Shown in pieces: positions 60,901 to 63,458 of a DNA stretch of 64,000 bases (its first letter is position 1; each line of letters begins with the position of its first letter). A model generated the notes under the pieces. The model was given only the letters and a program-made list of their open reading frames with translations. It ran no database searches and was not told the origin of the DNA. Position numbers and translations under genes: made by a program. The DNA comes from Ascarosepion bandense (Eukaryota; Mollusca; Cephalopoda; Sepiida; Sepiidae): NCBI GenBank assembly GCA_037127315.1, contig JBBBDQ010000443.1, forward strand, positions 27,501-91,500, read 5' to 3'.

Positions 60901-63458
60901 ATGACTGGTATACTTAAACATGGGAAGAGTTCCTAGCACCCATATCTGGGATTGTTCACCCCTCTTCCTGACACCCCCTGAAGCCTGTCACTCTTTCTCA
61001 TAACTTTCCTCCTATGTAACCCCCTGCTCAACAATGGCAGTAAAATGTCTTGCTTGGGGGTGACACAATTATAAAAAAAGTATGGCCTTTCTTCATAGGC
61101 TGAAAGAGCTATGTCAGATTCCCACTCAGTTTAAAGTTTGATATAGTAAATGTGAGCACATTTTGTTTCTTTTGTAAGTCTATCGCCCGGTTCACACTCC
61201 ACCCACGTCTATTGAACAGGTTAAGAGGCTCATCCCTTGTTCCCTGTTTAGGATGTGGTTTCCGGCTTTCTCTTTACCAATCTTCTCACTATTACGTAGC
61301 CCCCTGCACATCAATGGCGTTACCACTTTGCTCGGGGTGATACGATTAAAAAAAGTCTGACTTAGGGATTGTAACCAGCTGGCTGACTGAATCGGCATCT
61401 CCAACCACCCATCTAGCTCAAGTAGAGGCCAAAGAACTATATCTCTGGCCTAACTCAAAGCCCCCAACCACCAGGTTCTTGTCCTCAATTATCACGAGTT
61501 GCCAGAGGTGCAGTCGGCATATTCTGAAGCCCTGCCAACAGGGCAAAACCGATAGAAGAATCAGATGAGTTGCCTCTGAGTTTTTAAAGACTGCAACAGA
61601 AGATTTCTAACAAGCAGGAACAAGAAGAAGTAAGGCATTTATTGTAATGTTTAGAGAGAATAGGAGCCAGTTCAGGAGCACATTTCTTAAGAACTATTGC
61701 AGAGTTACCATCAAGTTCCCATGATTTGTGGGGATCCAGTTTAGAAATTATACTGTAAACCATGGACAAAGTGATATGCATATTACTCACTAGAGACTCA
61801 GTTTTAAGTTGAAAGACAGGCAAAGGTACTCCAGATGTGTATCAGTGTTGTAGAGTTACTTTTGCAGTGAAAGCTAGTATTTGTGCTAAAATTGGTCCTA
61901 ATAGGTTTGACATACAAAACGTTAAGAACTTAATATAATATGTATTATGCAGTGTAATCTTACCAGGTCACTGACTACTTTTGTATTTGACTATCATCCA
62001 ACATCAACTGACCCTCGATCCTCTTACGACTCCTACTTTAATTAGGTGGGAGAGTATTCACTATAGAATAGGTGTGTTTCATCATAACAATAAGCCAAGA
62101 GTAGAATTTTAAAAAGAATTCATAAGCAAAACATTCTACTTTATCAGCAGATGTTAACACCTCAAATTGAATTGAGTAAAGTGAGTAAGGATAAAAGACT
62201 TACTTTTATTTAACACACTATTACAGAGCTGTCAGCAGTCATGTGAACCGAACTTGTTAGAAGCTATACGGTGCCTCATTCTATCAGCAAAAAAAGACTT
62301 AGCCTCTTTAAGGATACACTTACAATTATTTCAAGTAATCATAGACATCTGTTGTGATCAAAAAAATCATCAAAATTCAAGATACAACAGGAAAAAAGTT
62401 AATCCGATGGGCTATAGTGGCTGAACAAGCTGTTGTGAACCAAGGAGAAGATTGTGGTTTACCTGATATTTGTGAGAAAGTAAAAATTTCAGTTTGTTGA
62501 ACATTTTGTGAACCAAGGAGAAGATTGTGGTTTACCTGATATTTGTGAGAAAGTAAAAATTTCAAATTTGTTGAACAAAAATTTTGTTTGAACCAAGGAG
62601 AAGATTTGTTGGTTTAACCTGATATTTGTGAAATAAAAATTTCAGTTTTGTTGAACCATGAACCAAGGAGAAGATTGTGGTTTACCTGATATTTGTGAGA
62701 AAGTAAAAATTTCAGTTTGTTGAACATTTTGTGAACCAAGGAGAAGATTGTGGTTTACCTGATATTTGTGAGAAAGTAAAAATTTCAGTTTGTTGAACAT
62801 TTTGTCAATTACACTTATCCATGGCCAGTTATTCCACAGATTCTTATACCATTACTGATATTTTTATCAGATCTAGACTATTTTTCGTTGTCAAGATTAC
62901 GAAAAAATAAATATTAAAGGCTAAATCATTACACCATGTGATATACATGGAAGCAAAGTGTATGTAATTTATTTGCTAGTTGCGAGTTACATCCATGAGT
63001 CAGGCAGTGAAATCCACATGCTATGATTCAGTGGGATTTCGAGTGTATCACAAGAACAGGAAAGAATTCACAAATACATGGGTAACAAAATGAAAACAAT
63101 CTACCCCTCCAGTGAACTGAATGTGTTCAGTTCAATTTTGGGAAAAGGATCAAATATAACTAATATCAGAAGAATGTAGAAAGTTTTCAACTACAACAAA
63201 CAAGATAGGGATAATTGTTTGAATAAATCAGTGAATAAACAACAAAGTTTGCTAAAAAACAGTTAAAAATTCTCACAAATTATTTCATTTAGTACCAGTG
63301 GCAGTACTGCCTTGCTTGAGGTAAAATGATTATTAAAAAAAAAATAAAAATAAAAAAAAGAAGAAAAGATGCTTACTAAAGGAGTCCACCCTGCATAGTC
63401 CTTGATGTTGACATCAATGCTATCAGACAGGAGATTTTTAACTTTTTCAATGTCACCC
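10318..63458 (-). CDS. BARD1: BARD1, BRCA1-associated RING domain protein 1, ankyrin and BRCT part
   Basis: Minus-strand join of 63458-63378, 54370-54198, 41172-41070, 20744-20615, 15880-15779, 13773-13652 and 10656-10318. All junctions are GT-AG, phases agree, and the 1050 nt give 349 residues plus TGA. Residues 1 to about 95 are ankyrin repeats with KDYAGWTPL then HEACNHGH, as in vertebrate BARD1. About 120-210 is BRCT1 ([26 protein letters not shown]) and 238-349 is BRCT2 ([33 protein letters not shown]). BARD1 pairs with BRCA1 as a nuclear E3 ligase in homologous recombination; the ankyrins read H4 unmethylated at K20 and the BRCTs bind ubiquitinated nucleosomes. The RING, first ankyrin and start lie beyond 64000. 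Introns of 2-20 kb are full of repeats. Confidence 0.96.
10905..10970 (+). mobile_element. I-like LINE 3' end fragment
   Basis: The word CAGCATATCAACCCTCATCG followed by a GTCATTTAATGCTGAAA stretch is also found at 56925-56970 (terminus of the I-like LINE) and, diverged, at 32398-32450. In the 56.9-kb copy it forms the 3' end in the opposite orientation, so this is the same family in reverse. Confidence 0.55.
10985..11115 (+). mobile_element. tRNA-derived SINE, second family
   Basis: An A-box-like GACGTGGTGTAATGGTTAGC and a degraded B box (GATTTTGATACTC) form a tRNA-like head, followed by CACTGGGTGCCCC and CTTGTGCCACATCTAAGC. The same tail appears reversed at 17818-17935, which confirms a dispersed element. 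Confidence 0.6.
11580..11735 (+). mobile_element. LINE reverse-transcriptase N-terminal fragment
   Basis: Reads [14 protein letters not shown], a variant of the RT motif also seen at 61560-61823 ([19 protein letters not shown]), followed by PELTPVL. This K-x-G-x-DG-I/P motif is region 1 of jockey/CR1-type RTs. Only a short relic survives. Confidence 0.6.
11722..13225. repeat. 1.5-kb imperfect inverted repeat with hammerhead-like arms
   Basis: Outer arms 11725-11890 and 13090-13230 share, inverted, GGTTTGAAATTCCTAGCACC and CTGAAGAAG words. Middle arms 12280-12480 and 12885-13083 share CTCATATTGCA, GAAGCTAATGATTTTCTC, TACTGGTTCCCATA and GCTTGACCGGCTTAG variants. An inner pair GAACCACTTTTGAAGGTC (about 12488) and its complement (about 12640) lies near the centre. 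One arm is interrupted by the SINE at 11957-12250. This suggests two head-to-head copies of one element. Confidence 0.65.
11957..12250 (+). mobile_element. Ceph-type tRNA-derived SINE
   Basis: The head has A box TGGTGCAGTGGATATC and B box GAGTTCGAATTCCAG. The body runs through ATGGGTTAAATAACAGG, GGCTGGCAACCAGTCTACTG, AAAGCAATGGCAA and TCAGACATGATCGCCCAAGC to GGCACTCAACTGACTGAC. About 295 bp, near full length. The conserved body is what I take to be the Ceph domain. Confidence 0.8.
13652..13773 (-). CDS. BARD1: BARD1 exon (end of BRCT1 and inter-BRCT linker)
   Basis: 122 nt between acceptor ACAATGCAG and donor GTAAGT. It completes the split W codon and encodes [19 protein letters not shown], equivalent to human VKACLRRKVCEQEEKYEIP, then a Ser/Pro/Asn-rich linker ending RMNRLKQ. 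Confidence 0.94.
14525..14640 (-). mobile_element. Partial Ceph-type SINE head
   Basis: Reversed head only: the complement of B-box GAACTTAGTTCTCC-like sequence and the A-box GATGTGTAGATGGTGTAATG. It abuts the next SINE in the opposite orientation. Confidence 0.6.
14650..14935 (+). mobile_element. Ceph-type SINE with internal (CTC)n
   Basis: tRNA-like head (GTGGTGTCATGGATATAAGC, GAGTTCAAATTCCAG) and body as in the 11957 copy, ending GCCCAAGTGTGTATCACG. A (CTC)n microsatellite at about 14764-14790 grew from the C/T-rich spacer. Confidence 0.75.
14970..15425 (+). mobile_element. Jockey/CR1-like LINE C-terminus and 3' UTR
   Basis: Decayed reading [28 protein letters not shown], then a UTR ending in ATCAGTGGCATTACCGCCTTG, a CGGGGTGATACGAT word and poly-A. 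Same family as the better copy at 30235-30985. Confidence 0.75.
15475..15720 (+). mobile_element. LINE 3' tail, second copy
   Basis: C/T-rich UTR with TCAGTAACCCCTTGCATC and CACTCCAAGCAAGCTGAT, a diverged version of the common tail, directly behind the previous LINE end. Confidence 0.5.
15779..15880 (-). CDS. BARD1: BARD1 exon (BRCT1 core)
   Basis: 102 nt, acceptor CGTCTTCAG, donor GTAAGT. Encodes [34 protein letters not shown], matching VTHVVVPGD and LGILNGCWILKFEW of human BARD1 BRCT1. The basic residue after the TF pair aligns with the phosphate-pocket lysine. Confidence 0.95.
15990..16740 (+). mobile_element. Non-LTR retrotransposon relic with an RT catalytic box
   Basis: With stops and shifts, the plus strand reads [10 protein letters not shown] (the RT YADD box, here YTDD), then [19 protein letters not shown] sequence, then at 16430-16600 SLLSIDP and WRLHSQA, and LERLSGQ-like words of the LINE C-terminal region. 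A direct duplicate word (GAATACGATGAACAATAGAA) occurs near 16562 and 16740. Clade not assignable. Confidence 0.5.
17818..17935 (-). mobile_element. tRNA-derived SINE, second family, reversed
   Basis: Complement reads GACATGATGTCATGGTTATC, CACTGGGTGCTCC, CTTGTGCCACATCTAAGC, sharing head and tail words with 10985-11115. Confidence 0.55.
19030..19115 (+). repeat. Duplicate of the mariner 5' end
   Basis: TTGCATTGTTCAGTTGCAAG through AATGCCTTAAAGATGGAGGA repeats, with substitutions, the first 85 bp of the transposon at 19545. A truncated second copy. Confidence 0.55.
19545..20170 (+). pseudogene. Mariner-type transposase relic
   Basis: Opens at 19577 with [20 protein letters not shown], then [16 protein letters not shown] and [10 protein letters not shown], the N-terminal HTH half of mariner transposases (family typically has FDLSDSPRSGRP there). 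Frameshifted pieces later give [16 protein letters not shown], corresponding to the LLHDNARPH...QTLQKLEEL catalytic region, then a run to WWETYV. The catalytic HDNARPH reads LDNAKSH, and stops and shifts are many. A Ceph SINE follows at 20184 after a poly-A run. Confidence 0.75.
20184..20500 (-). mobile_element. Ceph-type SINE, near full length
   Basis: Starts with TCAGTCAGTCAGTTAAGTGC and contains GTCTCAAAAGAGACATGACT, the AGGTTGCCATTGCTTTCTGC core and, at the end, the complement of the B box (TTGAACTCGGC) and A box (ATATCCAATGCACCACAAC). Confidence 0.8.
20615..20744 (-). CDS. BARD1: BARD1 exon (start of BRCT1)
   Basis: 130 nt, acceptor TTTTTTTACAG, donor GTAAAG. Encodes [43 protein letters not shown], matching human GPLVLIGSGLSSEQQ and LKAKKYTEF. 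The S/T-G phosphate-binding dipeptide of BRCT1 reads T-A. Confidence 0.95.
21314..21518 (+). mobile_element. TTAA-flanked MITE, piggyBac-like, copy 1
   Basis: TTAA at both ends (21314-21317, 21515-21518) encloses 197 bp with terminal inverted repeats of about 37 bp beginning CCCTCTAGGGCCATTC. The TIR includes a nested palindrome GTATCATATTTGATAC. No coding capacity. TTAA duplication plus a CCC start is the piggyBac pattern. Confidence 0.85.
21546..21607. repeat. Short inverted repeat between the MITEs
   Basis: AAAGTGGGGGATCAGTT and its near complement AACAGATCCCCCACT flank about 25 AT-rich bases. A diverged copy sits at 35600-35665 (AAGTGGGGTGATCGATTTTA...AACTGATCCC). Confidence 0.5.
21614..21818 (+). 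mobile_element. TTAA-flanked MITE, copy 2
   Basis: Same 205 bp including TTAA ends, same orientation, only about three substitutions from copy 1. Copies 1 and 2 begin exactly 300 bp apart. The 37-bp TIRs of this copy are perfect. Confidence 0.87.
22640..23372 (-). mobile_element. Probable 3' UTR of the Tx1-like LINE
   Basis: Non-coding DNA following the ORF2 stop. It is similar in base content to the LINE for several hundred bases and fades into AT-rich intron by about 22640. No poly-A or target-site duplication could be fixed, so the boundary is approximate. Confidence 0.35.
23373..26807 (-). pseudogene. L1/Tx1-like LINE ORF2: endonuclease, reverse transcriptase, C-terminal zinc knuckle
   Basis: ORF2 starts at ATG 26807 ([15 protein letters not shown]) and ends at TAG 23373, broken by a handful of frameshifts or stops (near 26365, 25690, 24970, 24400, 23900, 23565). 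Domains in order: APE endonuclease with [16 protein letters not shown] and YTDHRLV; a basic coiled linker; RT with KTPGLDGLP, a [16 protein letters not shown] segment, [23 protein letters not shown] and YADDVSV; then a zf-RVT-type [18 protein letters not shown] and a basic tail ending WLFDTG. The GRTIQDN type and zf-RVT point to the L1 group, Tx1-like. Sense to BARD1 and visibly GC-richer than its surroundings. Confidence 0.85.
26808..28843 (-). pseudogene. L1/Tx1-like LINE ORF1, gag-like with CCHC knuckle
   Basis: Begins [18 protein letters not shown] at 28843, shifts frame near 28620, and continues from 28644 to 27619 with an RRM-like middle region and the zinc knuckle [14 protein letters not shown] (C-x2-C-x4-H-x4-C). 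A further shift links a Pro/Ser/Lys-rich tail (27618-27200) to a last segment, 27200-26808, that runs open into ORF2. ORF1 proteins of this class coat the LINE RNA. Two or more lesions make this copy non-autonomous. Confidence 0.75.
28844..29960 (-). mobile_element. Putative 5' UTR of the Tx1-like LINE with two internal repeat units
   Basis: About 1.1 kb that is strongly A-rich on the plus strand, rich in ATGGC words, with no open frame. Two diverged units, about 29217-29325 and 29372-29500, share AAACTTTACRA, AAATTACA/AATAAGACA, GAAGAGTYGYCTAAA, and AAGAAATWKGGGGAGGGGCT. Tandem 5' monomers serve as promoters in some LINEs; here that is inference. The exact 5' end is not visible. Confidence 0.45.
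30106..30142 (+). repeat. Recurrent transposon-end motif
   Basis: CCAGAGCAATGCCAGGCTAT followed by ACAGCTAGTTT resembles the fuller version at 46618-46650 (CGAGCAACGCCGGGCTATAC, then TGCTAGT) and a reversed copy at 35432-35462. Probably the shared end of a non-autonomous DNA element. Confidence 0.5.
30235..30985 (-). pseudogene. Jockey/CR1-like LINE: RT C-terminus and 3' UTR
   Basis: A 173-codon open frame at 30985-30464 reads [90 protein letters not shown], and [13 protein letters not shown]. This is the conserved tail of jockey/CR1-type RT proteins. A UTR and the window-wide tail word follow (complement of GTTTCACCCCGAGCAAGGCA at about 30258). The best-preserved family member here. It is 5'-truncated, as expected for target-primed insertion. 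Confidence 0.85.
31027..31560. repeat. Array of ~170-bp monomers in direct and inverted orientation
   Basis: A monomer containing GCATATTGTATGAGATGG, CAATAGTTTAGCTTGGCAAT, TGTTTTGTTTCTATG and ACAGCCAGACAT words occurs forward at about 31027-31160 and 31161-31235, reversed at about 31236-31375, and forward again at 31386-31550. The reversed copy makes two long hairpins possible, centred near 31230 and 31378. Confidence 0.7.
31780..32190 (+). mobile_element. LINE C-terminus relic
   Basis: Decayed reading [18 protein letters not shown], then SSFF and HLWDSLGF, ending in a diverged LINE tail (GGCTTTATTGCCTTTCTTGG). Same family as 30235-30985, opposite strand. Confidence 0.6.
32200..32460 (+). 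repeat. Hammerhead-like word and I-like LINE end
   Basis: CTTGATAAAGTTCATCACAA followed by GACAAAAT resembles the motif at 58231-58258. A diverged copy of the I-like LINE 3' end (AACCAGCATATCAACCTTCA) follows at 32397. Confidence 0.4.
32490..33012. repeat. 32-37 bp minisatellite, about 15 units
   Basis: Units of the form GTCTTGTTGGTAACGTTTTT, then CATT and an A-run of 7-16 bases, repeat about 15 times. The GTCTTGTTGG core is nearly invariant in the central units, and the A-tract length accounts for the period differences. One unit near 32625 is disrupted. Confidence 0.92.
33790..34185 (+). repeat. Hairpin family A, copy 1
   Basis: Longest copy of a family also at 44622, 44887, 45936 and 46190. 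It holds a GC-richer leader (CGCGCTATCACGCGGTGTGA, CGTTGCCTAGCGGAGTTTTA), then a hammerhead-like core CTGAAGA-T-GGCTC-ATGT-GAGCC-GAAA at 33973-33998, then an open ~60-codon tract ([12 protein letters not shown]...MIKHNRHSL). The tract is conserved in all copies at DNA level and is probably not translated. Confidence 0.7.
34325..34405 (+). repeat. tRNA-like degenerate sequence
   Basis: TAACTGAGTGGTAAAGCTTG (A-box-like) and GTGTTTGATCCC (B-box-like) are separated by about 35 bases. No clean acceptor stem is visible. Probably a SINE head rather than a working tRNA gene. Confidence 0.4.
34840..35430 (-). pseudogene. Jockey/CR1-like LINE C-terminus relic
   Basis: Minus frames read [20 protein letters not shown], then [39 protein letters not shown]. 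The tail CCCCAAGTAAGGCGGGACTG in reverse lies at about 34850. Frameshifted near 35220. Confidence 0.75.
35562..35587. repeat. (TA)n microsatellite
   Basis: About 13 TA units. They adjoin the diverged GTGGGGTGATC inverted repeat at 35600-35665, and a reversed transposon-end motif lies just left at 35432-35462. Confidence 0.85.
36628..36800 (-). mobile_element. Partial Ceph-type SINE
   Basis: Complement retains the B-box TTCGAACTCGGC region, AAGCCGACATTCACTGCACC and TTATTTAACCCATAACTGGA, lacking the 3' domain. Confidence 0.7.
36905..37500 (+). mobile_element. Jockey/CR1-like LINE C-terminus and 3' UTR
   Basis: Decayed plus-strand reading [27 protein letters not shown] or equivalent KYFHGF frame, [25 protein letters not shown], then a UTR ending GCCTTGCTCGGGGTGAAATG and poly-A at about 37490. 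The 3' half is well preserved. Confidence 0.75.
37608..37805 (+). mobile_element. Partial Ceph-type SINE
   Basis: Head remnant (AGTGGCTCAGAGTGAGGAAT, AGTCTGAATTCC) and body words ATGTGCAAATGCCCTCGG, GCTATGGGTAAATAGTAGG, GGTAGCAACCAGTC. The 3' domain is missing. Confidence 0.6.
38378..38470 (-). mobile_element. Degenerate Ceph-type SINE fragment
   Basis: Words GTTATTTAACCCATAGATGG, TGCTTTTCCCAAGAG and AATTTGAACTC match the reversed SINE head region, with many changes. Confidence 0.45.
38501..38611. repeat. 26-bp tandem repeat, four units
   Basis: ATTACTTGCATGTGGTACTG plus AATTAG repeats four times without a visible mismatch, followed by a partial unit. Confidence 0.93.
38958..39110 (-). mobile_element. 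tRNA-hammerhead SINE, copy 2
   Basis: Read on the minus strand from about 39110: A box CATAGCTCAGAGGTAGAATC, B-box-like GGTTTTCAATCCTGGG, a linker, a hammerhead core (39025-38992), then GCGGATGACTGTG and (TA)n. It aligns throughout with the left-edge copy at 63-180 and adds the tRNA 5' half missing there. Confidence 0.8.
38985..39032 (-). ncRNA. Hammerhead ribozyme, decayed (G12 to A)
   Basis: CTGATGA (39025-39019), stem II GCTGTGATACAGC (39018-39006), then AAAA (39005-39002) instead of GAAA, stem III ACAG-TT-CTGT and GTC (38994-38992). The G12 general base is replaced, so self-cleavage is expected to be lost. Stem I still pairs CCGGA with TGCGG at four of five positions. Confidence 0.8.
39255..39294. 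repeat. (TA)n microsatellite
   Basis: About 18 TA units, with no element recognised on either side. Confidence 0.85.
40057..40200 (-). mobile_element. Partial Ceph-type SINE
   Basis: CAGTCAGTTAAGTGCCATTA, GTCTCGAAAGAGACATGACT, AGGTTGCCATTGCTTTCTAC. Only the 3' domain is present. Confidence 0.75.
40438..40752 (-). mobile_element. Ceph-type SINE, near full length
   Basis: Complete from TCAGTCAGTCAGTTAAGTGC to the reversed tRNA-like head ending CACTACAGCGCACATCC. Shares the GTCTCGAAAGAGACATGACT and GGTTGCTATTGCTTTCTGC core. Confidence 0.8.
41070..41172 (-). CDS. BARD1: BARD1 exon (ankyrin end and linker)
   Basis: 103 nt, acceptor CTTTTTTAG, donor GTAAGT. After the split arginine codon it encodes [20 protein letters not shown], then a linker ending STNNLQ. 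Human BARD1 has NIFGLRPVDYTDDESMKSL here, so this closes the ankyrin domain. Confidence 0.93.
41395..41605 (-). mobile_element. LINE 3' tail, reversed
   Basis: Complement of the unit seen at 790-1125 and 61175-61350: TATTGAACAGGTTAAGAGGC, CTTGTTCCCTGTTTAGGATG, GGTTTCCAGCTTTCTC, then CACATCAGTGGCGTTACCGC and the tail. Ends at a poly-A (plus-strand T) run at 41382-41394. Confidence 0.75.
42335..42580. repeat. Inverted repeat with a hammerhead-like core in each arm
   Basis: Arms about 42335-42440 and 42470-42578 share, inverted, ACATGTACCTGATGAAGGCT/ACATGCACCTGATGAAGGCC and TTATTTAAACAAATACGGG/AAATAAGGGTTCAGTTTGGA words. Each arm contains CTGATGA (42390-42384 minus; 42503-42509 plus), one extra A, a GGC-led stem and (G/A)AAAC. 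This is the layout of two head-to-head element ends. Confidence 0.65.
42970..43000. repeat. (TA)n microsatellite after an A run
   Basis: A run of about 14 A bases leads into about 14 TA units, ending at TTAACTAAC. Confidence 0.85.
43178..43345. repeat. (TA)n-centred palindromic element
   Basis: TAGTGTATTTGGGCAGC at 43180 opens the left arm. TTTCATTGACAATGAAACAT and GTGTTTCATTGTCAATGAAA flank a (TA)n core at 43264-43281, and GAGATTGTTACTCAAG closes the right arm. Related in layout and junction to 9914-10166. Confidence 0.65.
43863..44037. repeat. 35-bp tandem repeat, five units
   Basis: ATGTTTCCGATCTAAATGCC followed by GACTTGTGCTTAAAT occurs five times with one substitution (GACATG in unit 1). 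Each unit contains two CpGs. Confidence 0.94.
44450..44582. repeat. Direct plus inverted AT repeat
   Basis: A 37-bp unit (TTATTTTGTAATATATAGAT, AAGGAAATTATATAT) is repeated directly twice, then inverted once. The outer words GTGGCTAATTTATTTTG and AAATGAGCCACATTATACTG pair as arms. Confidence 0.75.
44622..44838 (-). repeat. Hairpin family A, copy 2, with terminal inverted repeats
   Basis: Bounded by TTTAGTGTATCGAGGCAG and its complement CTGCCTCGATACACTAAA, preceded by (TA)n at about 44589-44621. The interior matches the 3' half of copy 1 in reverse. The hammerhead-like segment is absent. Confidence 0.75.
44887..45113 (+). repeat. Hairpin family A, copy 3
   Basis: CTCTCTGAAGATGGCTCATG at 44901 starts a near copy of 33971-34160 with a small deletion near 44963. 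Ends in (TA)n at about 45086-45113. Confidence 0.75.
45170..45380. repeat. Two further hammerhead-like motifs
   Basis: Plus: CTGATGA-T-GGTGT-TTTA-ACACC-AAAAC (45173-45199). Minus: CTGAAGA-A-GCTCATTGAAGT-GAAACATGTT (45361-45337). Each lies in AT-rich repeat DNA with no coding frame. Confidence 0.5.
45900..46205 (-). repeat. Hairpin family A, copy 4
   Basis: (TA)n at about 45900-45935, then CGAGGCAGCAAGTAATTTTC, the conserved interior, the core CTGAAGA (46135-46129) with GGCTC/GAGCC stem, and the leader in reverse (GTTTTATGTCAACACAAAAT complement). Confidence 0.78.
46206..46472 (+). repeat. Hairpin family A, copy 5
   Basis: Leader remnant CTTGGCAATGGCAATAGTTA, core CTGAAGA (46260-46266) to GAAA (46282-46285), conserved interior to 46437, then (TA)n to about 46470. 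Head to head with copy 4. Confidence 0.78.
46470..46650 (+). repeat. Non-autonomous DNA element end
   Basis: (TA)n, then AAAGGCAAGATGTTTGTGTG, TG-rich tract, CTTTATACAAATCCACAATT, TTCTCACCAAACTTCACTCA, ending CGAGCAACGCCGGGCTATAC and TGCTAGT. A related interior (GACTCTGAAACGGCTGAACT) follows a TG tract at 45590-45700. Confidence 0.5.
47293..47512. repeat. 220-bp near-perfect palindrome
   Basis: Arms 47293-47398 and 47403-47510 are inverted copies of each other with a few mismatches (for example AAGCGGTGAAATATGTATTA and its complement) around a 4-base centre. Each arm includes the hammerhead-like GGTCTGATGAGTCGTGATAA (left arm, minus strand) or its CTGATAA variant (right arm). Confidence 0.85.
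47614..47700. repeat. GC-rich perfect hairpin
   Basis: GCCACCACCTACCGCG (47630-47645) pairs perfectly with CGCGGTAGGTGGTGGC (47663-47678), and AATACAAAAATCTAG pairs with CTAGATTTTTGTATT outside it. The loop is 17 bases. It contrasts with the AT-rich surroundings. Confidence 0.9.
47949..48005. repeat. (TA)n(CA)n microsatellite
   Basis: About 21 TA units followed by about 7 CA units. Confidence 0.9.
48730..50215 (+). pseudogene. RTE-like LINE relic, RT catalytic region to C-terminus
   Basis: An open part at 48774-48989 reads [44 protein letters not shown]. The catalytic YADD reads HADD. Later pieces give [44 protein letters not shown] and [13 protein letters not shown] Ceph SINE interrupts at 49147-49455, and a (GATA)n run lies at about 50043-50063. 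The catalytic mutation, stops and insertion show it is dead. Confidence 0.75.
49147..49455 (-). mobile_element. Ceph-type SINE inserted in the RTE-like LINE
   Basis: CAGTTAAGTGCCATACATGA at the left end, the AGGTTGCCATTGCTTTCTGG core, and the reversed tRNA-like head ending GTACCACAACGCACATCC. It separates two LINE segments that read on from each other. Confidence 0.82.
50485..50640 (+). mobile_element. LINE 3' tail
   Basis: C/T-rich UTR, TGTAGCCCCCTAATGCACCA, TTTCTTGGGGTGAAATGAT and an A-rich end at 50626. Confidence 0.6.
50640..51315 (+). mobile_element. LINE C-terminal relic with internal duplication
   Basis: Reads [30 protein letters not shown] and GQTKG before a basic tail. A segment of about 110 bp (GAAATAACAAAAAGACAAAA and AGAGCTACAAAGGACAG) is duplicated at about 51200-51310 and 51320-51440. 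Confidence 0.5.
51462..51487. repeat. (CA)n microsatellite
   Basis: About 13 CA units at the end of the LINE relic. Confidence 0.9.
51906..52135 (-). mobile_element. TTAA-flanked MITE, copy 3, with a 25-bp internal duplication
   Basis: Same family as 21314 and 21614, opposite orientation, TTAA at 51906-51909 and 52132-52135. It is 230 rather than 205 bp because GGGAAATACCAAATGTTTCC plus TTATA is duplicated in tandem near 52040-52095. Confidence 0.88.
52240..52930 (-). pseudogene. CR1-like LINE C-terminus relic, diverged family
   Basis: A 168-codon open frame (52921-52415) reads [89 protein letters not shown]. Same architecture as 30235-30985, but clearly a different family (YHNFPGK instead of YKYFHG). 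Confidence 0.78.
53230..53345 (-). mobile_element. Degenerate SINE head
   Basis: CTTGTGCTTTTCCTAATTCA, AGAGTTTGAACTCTGCTCC and CCAGTTTCTGAACCAATTAA resemble the reversed tRNA-like head of the Ceph SINEs. Confidence 0.35.
54198..54370 (-). CDS. BARD1: BARD1 exon (central ankyrin repeats)
   Basis: 173 nt, acceptor TTTTTTTTCAG, donor GTAATT. Encodes [20 protein letters not shown], then [38 protein letters not shown]. Two ankyrin repeats with TPLH motifs. The Glu and Asn of HEACN and the Asp of PLHDA correspond to human E467, N470 and D500, which contact histone H4 around unmethylated Lys20. Confidence 0.97.
55000..55611 (-). repeat. 135-bp satellite derived from LINE coding sequence
   Basis: Units start at 55159, 55294, 55429 and 55564, exactly 135 bp (45 codons) apart. 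Each contains TTACATCTAGCCATTTCA, GATGAGACCTTACTGCCAAT, CTTAAATTCATAAAGTCTAG and CATGAAAGTATTCTTAGGG. Reversed, it corresponds to the KYFHG to [10 protein letters not shown] to RCN part of jockey-like RT proteins. A LINE 3' end precedes it (tail word at about 55004). Confidence 0.88.
55612..55875 (-). mobile_element. Ceph-type SINE inserted in the satellite
   Basis: AGTCAGTCAGTCATTGATGT, TAGGTTGCCATTACTTTCTG, TTATTTAACCCATAACTGGA, ending in CAACTGGAATTCAAACTTGG. The satellite unit resumes at about 55876 (TACTGCACTTAAATTCATAA). Confidence 0.8.
55876..56920 (-). pseudogene. Jockey/CR1-like LINE RT relic
   Basis: On the minus strand, 56900-55876 reads with many lesions through [46 protein letters not shown] (RT region with FxKGRS-like box), KLKGYIF, a GVP-like step near 56550, then CRIH and YCCHIWSAA-like, and [11 protein letters not shown] near 55950. 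Probably the same family as the RT fragment at 61560-61823, which could be its displaced front half. Confidence 0.6.
56925..60560 (-). pseudogene. I-clade-like LINE with gag, RT and RNase H remains
   Basis: From right to left on the minus strand: a gag-like CCHC region near 60260-60100 ([20 protein letters not shown], then [10 protein letters not shown]); endonuclease remains near 60050-59850; RT 59500-58600, best at 58958-58635 ([58 protein letters not shown] for the YVDD box); then RNase H near 57460-57200 ([35 protein letters not shown]); and the 3' end at 56925-56970. RNase H after RT is typical of I-type LINEs. Many stops. The 57860-58270 inverted repeat is inserted in it. Confidence 0.78.
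57860..58270. repeat. Inverted-repeat element with (TA)n(TG)n and a hammerhead-like word
   Basis: Starts with (TA)n(TG)n at 57866-57932. GAGCTTTATTCTAAATTATA (57933) and its complement (58190-58215) form arms. Inside, TTTAGAATTTCTTCATKTGT and the following ~55 bp are directly repeated (58028, 58120). CTTGATAAAGTCC-ATCAC-AGGAC-GAAACGC lies at 58229-58258. Confidence 0.65.
60960..61075 (+). mobile_element. LINE 3' tail
   Basis: CTCTTCCTGACACCCCCTGA, TATGTAACCCCCTGCTCAAC, then TGTCTTGCTTGGGGGTGACA and a short A run. Confidence 0.6.
61175..61350 (+). mobile_element. LINE 3' UTR copy
   Basis: TCGCCCGGTTCACACTCCAC, CTTGTTCCCTGTTTAGGATG, TACGTAGCCCCCTGCACATC and a CTCGGGGTGATACGAT end with A run. 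Nearly identical to units at 940-1090, and reversed at 41395-41605, so a younger subfamily. Confidence 0.75.
61560..61823 (-). pseudogene. Jockey/CR1-like LINE RT N-terminal fragment
   Basis: Reads [63 protein letters not shown]. This is RT region 0-1 including the L/W-x-x-GxD/NG motif and the [15 protein letters not shown] stretch common to jockey/CR1 proteins. Confidence 0.75.
62432..62806. repeat. 70-80 bp tandem repeat, five units
   Basis: GTGAACCAAGGAGAAGATTG, TGGTTTACCTGATATTTGTG, AGAAAGTAAAAATTTCAGTT and TGTTGAACATTTT form a 73-bp unit starting at about 62435, 62508, 62588, 62658 and 62731. Unit 3 carries small insertions. Confidence 0.9.
63290..63342 (+). mobile_element. LINE 3' tail fragment
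   Basis: AGTACCAGTGGCAGTACTGC, CTTGCTTGAGGTAAAATGAT and an A-rich end. It sits 36 bp from a BARD1 exon. Confidence 0.55.
63378..63458 (-). CDS. BARD1: BARD1 exon (ankyrin repeat)
   Basis: 81 nt, acceptor TTCTTTTAG, donor GTAAGC, both phases 0. Encodes [27 protein letters not shown]. Human BARD1 reads [28 protein letters not shown] at this point. Upstream exons with the RING and first ankyrin lie outside the window. Confidence 0.96.

Noticed and set aside
61360..61560. A possible host exon in the less AT-rich stretch
   Set aside because: No open frame with splice sites or recognisable motif; probably old repeat UTR.
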